This document shows positions 57,701 to 64,000 of a DNA stretch of 64,000 bases, piece by piece. The position numbers and the translations under genes are program-made. Positions within the stretch are counted from its first letter, which is position 1. The number at the start of each line of letters is the position of its first letter. The stretch is from Nostoc piscinale CENA21 (GTDB lineage Bacteria > Cyanobacteriota > Cyanobacteriia > Cyanobacteriales > Nostocaceae): contig NZ_CP012036.1 of NCBI RefSeq assembly GCF_001298445.1, forward strand, positions 915,267 to 979,266, given 5' to 3'. The notes below the pieces were generated by a model, which worked only from the letters and a program-made list of their open reading frames with translations, searched no databases and was not told where the DNA came from.

Positions 57701-57890
57701 AGCGCGACAACAAATAATTACTATCAATATTGCTACGTTTTGGTGATAATTCTTGATTTTGGATGACCTCACCTCCATTCAAATTCTCTTGCAGTGAAGT
57801 TTCTTCCACTTTGAATGGACGTGGTGCAAACGGGTTTTTTGTAGATGAATTATCGGCTGATTTACCGTTTCTTTGAACTCTGGTGTACAT
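54768..57890 (-). CDS. DUF4157 protein with HNH/nuclease-like C-terminal region
   Basis: 1040 residues. Residues 100-140 carry LTIGQAGDKYEQEADRVAKD, the usual prefix of DUF4157 proteins. Residues 235-310 are DUF4157 with VRVHTDAQADQLNQSIQAKA, FTTGQDVFFRQGAYKPGSRG and the zincin motif HELTHVVQQ at about 298. Residues about 560-625 hold WFYGARKHG, SAQWVRGHLLNDHVGGPAKH and YNLAPLDEGLNLE, like DNA/RNA non-specific endonuclease-type cores (RGHL, GGP, NL.P). The last 400 residues are coiled coil. DUF4157 proteins are linked to extracellular contractile injection systems in many bacteria; no CIS structural gene is in this window. A toxin-like cargo is inferred. Confidence 0.65.
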   Translation of the reverse strand: MYTRVQRNGKSADNSSTKNPFAPRPFKVEETSLQENLNGGEVIQNQELSPKRSNIDSNYLLSRLSVLKPEDAPSLPRPGIQMKLGNGEANESYQLEYQPQSATPRLQMKLTIGQAGDKYEQEADRVAKDVVQRINSTDNQVVQEKEEPTESIGLGENLGYSRKTIEALQKRQELLIPLQRKLSISQPEEETETTLYQPHNTAVQPLIQRVNVGGMAASDEVEAGIQRARSGGQPIADSIREPMEQAFGSDFSGVRVHTDAQADQLNQSIQAKAFTTGQDVFFRQGAYKPGSRGGQELLAHELTHVVQQNGRAVMRSQLLKFMQPTQEKSEIVGNEHKNISNQTGQAFIIQRYLHTGTTWTQDEKKYKDLVQKAEDSKDLYDNAPDLTKDLIRKYLDSKSNWESYDKTNPETLHKETKKTIPNTELLLSIKAIRAWIKKLNNKYNKLEKKAGFTDQHKSFVTPKEAHKNNWQDWVENHIANIPVNPWTDYTTEKTNAIEAAKELDKGDDANKNYTDARNTVNKFAENVKINRSDMTFGSPITPTWTQEPIYGTGESVTVEYIPGYSMPKGSGNSITTPIDWFYGARKHGTESSAQWVRGHLLNDHVGGPAKHYNLAPLDEGLNLEMEFTIEYRLKQVIAEMIEADLKGTPQKYSKIKYVVQLGSPSTRQETAELQTLANDIDTKYDPDETVSSLKFSQKNIITALQLWGRDKNDVKKRLEEIVKLWKMEDQLIRDWAIKLEIEEVGGEKTIIYKYLENIKRKKNDLNVNSESITNNIQDAIPTKTLADSLKNKVYLEASLASLSESAYQFVQQKLYTEPRLPEYEHRVRLIENWVNSADDKQLKEIENALTELQHPDMRRKTKHETSNSFVKARDKFLNLREREQEEVKNNLEERKNGMKRLLEEDNYPIPPNTPDTQFLAEELPEEIEKITKKYKSEKEQEKIEKENKMADIKQEIASFKILIAESIWSEIKNKILDIDFQYTMIIGIIEFAVRMVDHGKLEEAVALIANMKQLNEAEYQKIISIIENQIGESRTMSDKI

Positions 57891-58018
57891 ATTTGGTTTC
57901 CTACAATGATCTTTTCTTGTCAGTTGATTTTCAGAAGTAATGCAAATTGGTAATAAGCTTTTACTTTTTTCTATACAAATTAATTTTAATTAGTATGAAT
58001 AATTGCGATCGCAATTAT

Positions 58019-58699
58019 TCATGGGCAAACCAACCCGGATTTTAGAGCCTGCACAATTGCTTGCGTACGACTGGTAACACCAAGTTTTCTAAAGATATTT
58101 GTTAGGTGGGCTTTCACCGTTGCCACAGTAATATAAAGGCGTTTTGCAATTTGTTCATTGGGTTCACCTTGTACAAGCCAGTTCAATATTTCTTGCTCTT
58201 GTTTGGTTAAATCGATTTTGCTATTGCAGGTTAATGAAGTTCCTGAATAGTATTGGAATAATCGAAAAAAAACAGTTGCAATCTCTGTTGGTAAATAAAC
58301 TTTATTATTCACAATAGTCATAATTCCTTCACATAATTGCGTGGCTAATTTGTCCTTTAATATATAGCCCCAGGCACCAGCTTGCATGGCACGATATACA
58401 TATTCATCTTGTTGATATGCTGACAAAATTAAGCTTTTTCCGGTATAAGATGACTTCTTGAGATGCTGTAAAACTGTAATTCCATTCTCTGGTGGCAATT
58501 CCAAATCAAGTAATATTAACTTCGGATGTTGTTCCATGCTCAACTTAATGGCTTGCTCAACATTAGCCGCTTCACCAACGATATTAAACTTGACTGAACT
58601 GCTAATATTGTAGAAATTTAAAAGTGTACGCACTCCTTGACGAAATTGCGGCTGGTCATCAACAAGCAAGATAGAAATAAGCTCTGTTTGGGTATTCAT
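58019..58699 (-). CDS. NarL/FixJ-type response regulator
   Basis: 226 residues. Receiver domain at 9-125 (ILLVDDQPQFRQGVRTLLNF; phosphoacceptor Asp in LILLDLELPPENGI; LKDKLA). LuxR HTH at about 160-220 (LTKQEQEILNWLVQGEPNEQ; IAKRLYITVATVKAHLTNIF). No histidine kinase is next to it. It lies 129 bases upstream of the DUF4157 gene on the same strand, so it may control it; no evidence beyond position. Confidence 0.8.
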   Translation of the reverse strand: MNTQTELISILLVDDQPQFRQGVRTLLNFYNISSSVKFNIVGEAANVEQAIKLSMEQHPKLILLDLELPPENGITVLQHLKKSSYTGKSLILSAYQQDEYVYRAMQAGAWGYILKDKLATQLCEGIMTIVNNKVYLPTEIATVFFRLFQYYSGTSLTCNSKIDLTKQEQEILNWLVQGEPNEQIAKRLYITVATVKAHLTNIFRKLGVTSRTQAIVQALKSGLVCP

Positions 58700-59392
58700 A
58701 ATTATTTATTTGTCAGATATTCAATAAACTGTTTAATAGTTACCAAAGCTTTCTTTTACAGTTGTTTAAGCAACTAGCAATAACTAGCCAGAAATACCAA
58801 TCATATTGATTGGCAATTATCTCGCTTTGATTAATATTGATTAGCTGATGTTTCGTTTTTATGACAACTATCAATACCCAAGTACAGCTTGTACTTTACC
58901 TAGGGTTTTCTATTGATTTAAAATTTCAACTTGGGTAATACTTGCAAATTCAACACTAAACTTTTAGTTTTCAAGGTTTATTAAAACCCAACTAACCACC
59001 TTTAAGTATTGATTTTTGTTTAGGTTAAACAAGTTGCACTAAAACTTAAAAATTGCAGAACAGCTTATAAATGAATATTAGCAGTCTCAGTAAATTTACG
59101 ATAGTAGTTCAGCTTAAATGAATTACAACTTTTTATTAACTAACGCGATGTACGACTTATTGTTGCAACCCCTCTCCAAACCTCTGGCCGCTTCGAGTCT
59201 TTAGGCTGTTATTTTGACAACGGTAATGCTAAACCAGACTTCTTTCCTACTCTCTACTCCCTAGTGACACAAGTAAATCTCAAAATCTCCCATTAATTTC
59301 ATACTTCAGACTTCAAACTTCATACCTCAATTAACATTGCAATCAGGGATAATTCAATTTATACAGCCAGCAGCTTGCACGGGAAAACCACA
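58700..59392. other. 693-bp intergenic region
   Basis: AT-rich divergent spacer between the response regulator and the Fe-S fusion gene. No gene, RNA or strong repeat is seen; it should hold both promoters. Confidence 0.4.
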
Positions 59393-61918
59393 ATGACATT
59401 ACAAGAAACAGTCATTTGGCTACAAGAACGTACCACTTTAGGAATTCTCTCATCGGCAGCGTTGAATGCGATCGCCCAAGTTGTAGAATTGCAAACAATA
59501 CCTCAAGGTAGTTACTTAGTCAACGCAGGTACTCCGCCAGCAGCACTATACATCCTCAAAGATGGACAAATTGAAAGCGATACCAGCAATAAAAATAACT
59601 TTGCCTTTGCTTGTGGCTTTCTACCAGGGGCAGTCATTAACCTGCGACAACTACTATTAGATGAATTAATACCATCGACAATTATTTCCCTCACAGAATG
59701 CCATGTCTGGGTAATTCCTGCGGCTGAGTTTCGTGCTTTAGCCAACCAATATCCCGAAATTACCCAAGCATTATCTCGCTCTTTAGCCCAAGAATTAGCC
59801 CAAGTTACATCAGCCTTAACTTACGAACAAGAACGTTCTGTGGCTTTGCGTCCTTATTTAGTCACGAAAGCCCAACGAGGTATTGTGGGGACGAGTCGCT
59901 ATGCACTCAGGTTGCGGGAACAAATACGAGAAGCCGCAGCCGACCGCAAGTCAACAGAAATATTCGGTGAACCAGGGTTAGAAAAAGATAATATTGCCGC
60001 TTTGATTCACTACGGTTCACCTCAACGCCGCGAACCCATGATTAAAATTAATTGTGGCATTCTCCAAACAAGCGGTGTCGATTTATTTGGTCGTTTTGGC
60101 GGCAAAGCAGGGCTTTTAGAATGGTTGGGTGAAGGCACTTTAGTACTCAACAATATCCAAGAACTGCCCCCAGAATTATTACCAGCAATGGTGCAGTTTA
60201 TCAAAACAGGCACTTACACCCCAGTAACTCGTGATGGTGAACCATTAGCCGAACCTCGCACCAGTCCAGCGCGAATTTTGATTATTTCCGAAAAAACTGA
60301 ATCTAAAATTGAACGTTGTGTAGGTCGTGTAATTAAAGTACCGCCATTGCGAGTACGAAAGGCTGATATTCAAGCCCAGGTAGAATATTACACTAGCCTG
60401 TATGTGCGATCGCGCGGTCTGTCAAAACCTCATATCACCCCAGAAGCTTTACGCCGCTTGCAATCTTATGATTTTCCTGGCAATCTCAAAGAGTTAAAAA
60501 ATTTAGTTGAACGGGCAATTGTTCAAGCCGGAGAAAGACAGGAATTAACCGAAGAAATCTTTTGGTCAGCCCAAACGAAGAAAAAAGAATTTCGCGTCAA
60601 CTTATTAAATACTTATTCTGGGTTACGAAAATTTCTCCGCAGTGACTGGTGGCCTGACAAAATTAACTATGGCTTTACGGTGATTGCTTTTCCGATCATT
60701 ATTATGATTTTATTTTTGGGGCCGCAAACCCGCGATCGCAATTTCGCTTTAAATTTATTTTGGGCTTGGTGGTGGCCTTTCTTTTTACTTATCTTTCCCT
60801 TTCTCGGTCGCGTCTGGTGTGCTGTTTGCCCCTTTATGATTTACGGCGAAATTACTCAAAAATTATCTCTGTGGTTATTTCCCCGCCAACTTAAACGCTG
60901 GCCGCGAGAAACAGCCGAAAAATGGGGTGGATGGTTTTTATTTGGTTTATTTACCTTAATTTTCCTTTGGGAAGAACTCTGGCATTTAGAAAATACAGCT
61001 TACCTATCTGCCTGTTTGCTATTGTTAATTACAGCCGGGGCAATGATTTTTTCCGCCATATTTGAACGGCGGTTTTGGTGTCGCTATCTCTGTCCCATTG
61101 GCGGGATGAATGGTTTATTTGCCAAACTCTCGATGACAGAACTACGCGCACAACAAGGCATTTGTTCGGCAACCTGTACTACCTATCAATGTTACAAAGG
61201 CGGGCCACAAAAAGGCGAAGGTATGGAAACCAATGGCTGTCCTTTATATTCTCATCCTGCCCAGCTAGAAGACAACAGAGATTGCGTCTTATGTATGACT
61301 TGTTTAAAAGCCTGTCCTCATCGTTCCGTTGAGTTTAACTTGCGTCCCCCTGGAATTGAATTGTGGACAACTCATGTACCACGCCAGTATGAAGTGGCAT
61401 TATTGTTTTTACTTTTGGGTGGTGTATATCTGCATCGTTTACCAGAATTGCAATCATGGTTGGAACTGCATCTAGATTTAACGCAATTTTGGCCGCATTT
61501 AGGTTTATCGTTATTTGCCTTAATTTTCCCTTTGGCTGTGGCTGGGGCTGCTTATTTTTTGATACAACTATTCAATTTTCAACGCAAGCCGAAATCATTC
61601 AAGGAACTTGCTTATGGCTACTTACCCTTGGTGTTGGGAGGCAACTTAGCCCACTACCTGCACTTAGGTTTAGCAGAAGGTGGGAAAATTTTACCAGTAA
61701 CTTTAGCAACTTTTGGGTTAAATAGCGGAAATTTGCCTGTATTGATAGCACATACAGCCGTTATCAGCTTTTTGCAAGGTTTTACTTTAATTATTTCTAC
61801 TTTGTTAACCATAGTACTCACTCAAAAAATAGCACGACAACCACTGCGATCGCTCTTATGGCAACATCTCGCAACTATTGGGTTTACAGCTAGTATGTGG
61901 GTGTTAATTGTCTTGTAG
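59393..61918 (+). CDS. cNMP-like / degenerate NtrC-like AAA+ / NosR-like Fe-S membrane fusion protein
   Basis: 841 residues from ATG 59393. Residues 10-140 resemble a cyclic-nucleotide-binding fold (IPQGSYLVNAGTPPAALYIL). Residues 165-390 follow the sigma54-activator AAA+ order (IFGEPGLEKDNIAALIHYGS; GTLVLNNIQELPPELLPAMV; RVRKADIQAQVEYYTSLYV), but the Walker A Gly is Glu, Walker B acidic residues are Asn and GAFTGA is absent, and no DNA-binding end follows. Residues 430-620 are a membrane part with Cys motifs (VWCAVCPF; WCRYLCPIGGMNG), then CVLCMTCLKACPH (about 631), a ferredoxin-like [4Fe-4S] site as in NosR/CcoG. More helices end the protein. Cyanobacteria lack sigma54, so the AAA+ part is probably a sensor or adaptor. 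Confidence 0.65.
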   Translation: MTLQETVIWLQERTTLGILSSAALNAIAQVVELQTIPQGSYLVNAGTPPAALYILKDGQIESDTSNKNNFAFACGFLPGAVINLRQLLLDELIPSTIISLTECHVWVIPAAEFRALANQYPEITQALSRSLAQELAQVTSALTYEQERSVALRPYLVTKAQRGIVGTSRYALRLREQIREAAADRKSTEIFGEPGLEKDNIAALIHYGSPQRREPMIKINCGILQTSGVDLFGRFGGKAGLLEWLGEGTLVLNNIQELPPELLPAMVQFIKTGTYTPVTRDGEPLAEPRTSPARILIISEKTESKIERCVGRVIKVPPLRVRKADIQAQVEYYTSLYVRSRGLSKPHITPEALRRLQSYDFPGNLKELKNLVERAIVQAGERQELTEEIFWSAQTKKKEFRVNLLNTYSGLRKFLRSDWWPDKINYGFTVIAFPIIIMILFLGPQTRDRNFALNLFWAWWWPFFLLIFPFLGRVWCAVCPFMIYGEITQKLSLWLFPRQLKRWPRETAEKWGGWFLFGLFTLIFLWEELWHLENTAYLSACLLLLITAGAMIFSAIFERRFWCRYLCPIGGMNGLFAKLSMTELRAQQGICSATCTTYQCYKGGPQKGEGMETNGCPLYSHPAQLEDNRDCVLCMTCLKACPHRSVEFNLRPPGIELWTTHVPRQYEVALLFLLLGGVYLHRLPELQSWLELHLDLTQFWPHLGLSLFALIFPLAVAGAAYFLIQLFNFQRKPKSFKELAYGYLPLVLGGNLAHYLHLGLAEGGKILPVTLATFGLNSGNLPVLIAHTAVISFLQGFTLIISTLLTIVLTQKIARQPLRSLLWQHLATIGFTASMWVLIVL

Positions 61919-62088
61919 CTAGATGTACTCTATACACTCAACACGTAAATTTTACAATACTCTTGTGAATTCAAAGATTGGATAAATTTTGCATGTGAAG
62001 TTTATTACTAGTGCAATTTTTGTTTATATTATCACTCAGTATGAATGTAAGCAAATTTTTAAGATACCCTGATTAACTTCAAATCTTT

Positions 62089-62799
62089 ATGGTGTCACTA
62101 CCAACTTTTCCCTCTCGCACAGGTGCATACACTGTGGATGCGTTAGCTTTTGCTGATGACTATTCAGCCGCTAATTTTGTCCCACAGCCTTTACACGAAT
62201 CAACCTCTAGCATCACAAAAAGATTAATTGACATTTTAGGGGCTATTGTTGGACTCATCATCACCGCGATGCTGGCAATTCCCATAGCAATTGTTACCAA
62301 AATTACTAATCCCGGCCCGATATTTTATTCGCAAATTCGCTGTGGAATTAACGGTAAACCTTTCCGTATCTGGAAGTTTCGGTCGATGGTAGTCAATGCT
62401 GACCAAATCAAGCATCTAGTCAAAAATCAAGCCCAAGGCCACATTTTTAAATCAGTTGACGATCCTCGTATTACTCCTGTCGGAAAATTCTTGCGTCGCA
62501 CCAGCTTAGATGAATTTCCTCAGTTTTGGAATGTGCTGAAGGGCGAAATGAGTTTAGTTGGAACACGTCCCCCTACACCCGATGAAGTCATCCACTACGC
62601 ACCCCACCATTGGGAAAGGTTAAGAGTTAAGCCAGGAATGACAGGAGAATGGCAAGTCAATGGTCGTTCTACCATTAAAGATTTTGAAACTATCGTCAAA
62701 ATGGATGTTGATTATCAACACAAGTGGTCAATAGTTTATGACCTGATGTTGATATTTAAAACCATCTGGGTGGTATTGAATAAAAGTGGGGCTTGTTAG
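62089..62799 (+). CDS. Bacterial sugar transferase (priming glycosyltransferase)
   Basis: 236 residues. One hydrophobic helix at about 45-68 (RLIDILGAIVGLIITAMLAI) is followed by the catalytic domain: ITNPGPIFYSQIRCGINGKP, FRIWKFRSMVVNADQIKHLV, DPRITPVGKFLRRTSLDEFP, QFWNVLKGEMSLVGTRPPTP and KPGMTGEWQVNGRSTI. This is the short PglC/WcaJ-type phosphoglycosyl transferase that transfers a sugar phosphate to undecaprenyl phosphate for exopolysaccharide. Confidence 0.85.
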   Translation: MVSLPTFPSRTGAYTVDALAFADDYSAANFVPQPLHESTSSITKRLIDILGAIVGLIITAMLAIPIAIVTKITNPGPIFYSQIRCGINGKPFRIWKFRSMVVNADQIKHLVKNQAQGHIFKSVDDPRITPVGKFLRRTSLDEFPQFWNVLKGEMSLVGTRPPTPDEVIHYAPHHWERLRVKPGMTGEWQVNGRSTIKDFETIVKMDVDYQHKWSIVYDLMLIFKTIWVVLNKSGAC

Positions 62800-62804
62800 G
62801 CAAA

Positions 62805-63644
62805 TTAACCTTTAACACCACTACCAGTTTCAGTTGGGACAATGTAGCGTTGTAAAAATATAAATAATATCAGTACTGGGGCGATGGAAATTATCGAACC
62901 AGCAGCTACTAAGCGCCAGTCTAAGGAAAAAGTACCAGCTAATTTTGCTACTCCCAAAGGCAGGGTGTAGAGTTTTTCGTCTTGAATGACAATTAACGGC
63001 CAAAGAAAATCACTCCAAGACCCAATAAAGACGAAAATTGCCAGTGTAACTAACGCAGGACTAACTGCTGGCAACATAATATGCCACCATAAACCTAACT
63101 CAGAACTACCATCCATCCGCGCCGCTTCTTCGATTTCTTTTGGTACACCCATAAAAGCTTGTCGCAGTAAGAAAATACCAAAAGCCGAAGCCAAACTCGG
63201 AAACATCATCCCCCAATAAGTGTTTACTAAGCCTAATTGGACTGTCAAAATATACAGGGGAATCATGACAATCTGAAAGGGAATCATGATTGTTGAGACG
63301 ATCGCCACAAAAATCCAGTCTCGCCCCGGAAATGATAATCTGGCTAAAGGGTAAGCCGCCAAAGCACAAAATAGTAAATTTAACCCAACAGTCAATACAG
63401 ACACCAAAGTACTGTTATATAAATATTGAGCAAATGGTAAAGATTGCCACACTGTAGCAAAATTGCCCAGTGTTGGTTGACTGGGAAGTAACTGTGGTGG
63501 CGACTGTAATATATTTTCCGTTGGTGATTTTAAAGCAGTACTAATTAACCAAAGTAAGGGGAAGAGAGTGATGAGTGCGATCGCTCCTAAAACTATATAA
63601 ATTAATACAATCTTCAACTTGGGATTCTGTTTGAAAAATTTCAT
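62805..63644 (-). CDS. Carbohydrate ABC transporter permease (MalG/UgpE type)
   Basis: 279 residues, six membrane helices. The EAA motif is near 175-195 (EIEEAARMDGSSELGLWWHI, then MLPAVSPALVTLAIFVFIGS). ATG follows a weak ribosome site. The usual partner permease, binding protein and ATPase are not next to it in this window, so it is either alone or the neighbours lie elsewhere. It ends 6 bases from the convergent sugar transferase. Confidence 0.8.
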   Translation of the reverse strand: MKFFKQNPKLKIVLIYIVLGAIALITLFPLLWLISTALKSPTENILQSPPQLLPSQPTLGNFATVWQSLPFAQYLYNSTLVSVLTVGLNLLFCALAAYPLARLSFPGRDWIFVAIVSTIMIPFQIVMIPLYILTVQLGLVNTYWGMMFPSLASAFGIFLLRQAFMGVPKEIEEAARMDGSSELGLWWHIMLPAVSPALVTLAIFVFIGSWSDFLWPLIVIQDEKLYTLPLGVAKLAGTFSLDWRLVAAGSIISIAPVLILFIFLQRYIVPTETGSGVKG

Positions 63645-63662
63645 AATTAACCTTTCATTTGA

Positions 63663-63690
63663 TGCGTCAGAAACAATTGTCTCTGACGCA
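63663..63690. repeat. 28-bp imperfect palindrome, related to the prophage palindrome
   Basis: TGCGTCAGAAACAATTGTCT is its first part, then CTGACGCA. The core AACAATTGT and the outer CTGAC are shared with the prophage copies. It lies upstream of the permease gene in a host region, so the repeat is not confined to the prophage. Confidence 0.7.
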
Positions 63691-63826
63691 AGCTATTAGG
63701 TAAAAGTTATACCTTGCCGATGTAAGGCTTATCATTGACGCTGCCACAAGAATGTGCAGAGTTTTGCATAATTAAGCCACATCCGAAGATAATATAACCC
63801 CTGAGCTTAAGCAGTTTCCATCTGAC

Positions 63827-64000
63827 TTACAGTGGTTGATCTTGAATTACTGTATACGGTTGTGGTTCCCGCAAGCGTTGGGCAATTTGCTCTCGTCGAT
63901 ATTGTGCAAGTTCGCTATAAAGCCGCTTGCGAGAGAGATTTACACTGCCAACAGGCTCATGTTCTAGGAGTGTGTGCCAAGGGGAAAATAACATACCTTC
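63827..64000 (-). CDS. Partial catalase-like protein, C-terminal end
   Basis: 58 codons to a TAA at 63827; the gene continues off the right edge. EGMLFSPWHTLLEHEPVGSV and NLSRKRLYSELAQYRREQ resemble the catalase/catalase-like end with PWH, HEPVGS and RKRLY. Either a small catalase-like protein or a related heme protein; the catalytic part is not visible. Confidence 0.55.
   Translation of the reverse strand, partial: EGMLFSPWHTLLEHEPVGSVNLSRKRLYSELAQYRREQIAQRLREPQPYTVIQDQPL

Noticed and set aside
1..64000. CRISPR array, diversity-generating retroelement or retron
   Set aside because: No array of spaced direct repeats, no reverse transcriptase and no template/variable repeat pair were seen.

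Overview
The window looks like chromosome of a filamentous, probably heterocyst-forming (Nostocales-type) cyanobacterium. The palindrome GCGATCGC (HIP1) occurs throughout, short tandem heptamer-type repeats lie between and inside genes, and the right-hand genes (paired M16 peptidases, DUF421, a DUF4157 protein, a multi-domain Fe-S membrane protein, a sugar transferase) fit that group. This assignment is inferred from composition and gene content.

Positions 1 to about 47,140 are one tailed prophage, most likely siphovirus-like (tail tube and a very long tape measure, no sheath gene seen). No integrase is visible and the left end lies outside the window. From left to right: a minus-strand block of small membrane and regulatory genes (1-2.6 kb); accessory cassette A (3.2-5.0 kb); small plus-strand genes (5.0-6.2 kb); receptor-binding and fibre genes on the plus strand (6.6-10.1 and 11.4-13.3 kb); a frameshifted GH24 endolysin and small regulators (13.2-15.8 kb); then a long minus-strand late region. 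Read in its transcribed direction (44.1 kb down to 15.8 kb), the late region encodes terminase small and large subunits, a portal fused to a pyrophosphatase-like domain, a MuF-like protein, a neck protein, tail tube, chaperones, a two-part tape measure, then prohead protease, cement, DUF2184 capsid, DUF4054 connector, tail-fibre domains and a tail hub. The capsid block therefore follows the tape measure, which is a permuted order.

Between the two late blocks, on the plus strand, lie an RHH-XRE regulator, a broken hicB and a roughly 380-nt, strongly structured non-coding RNA candidate whose 3' end has tRNA-like geometry. Accessory cassette B (45.2-47.0 kb) is a diverged duplicate of cassette A: a divergent RHH regulator, an antirepressor-type regulator with a shared C-terminus but a different N-terminus, a signal-peptide membrane protein and a small soluble protein. 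A perfect palindrome, TCAGGAACAATTGTTCCTGA or shorter, occurs seven times in the prophage, several times forming the 3' end of a gene. Several prophage genes (terS, tape measure, endolysin, a cassette A gene, hicB) need a one-base shift to read through, four of them at an A7 or T8 run.

The prophage ends inside a yifB/comM-like gene, of which only the C-terminal 3' part (47.1-47.8 kb) is visible. Host genes follow: an M16 peptidase pair, a YihY/BrkB membrane protein, a DUF421 protein, a zinc-cysteine protein, a DUF4157 protein with a nuclease-like motif and its neighbouring NarL-type response regulator, a cNMP-like/degenerate NtrC-like/NosR-like Fe-S fusion, a sugar transferase, a sugar ABC permease and the end of a catalase-like gene.
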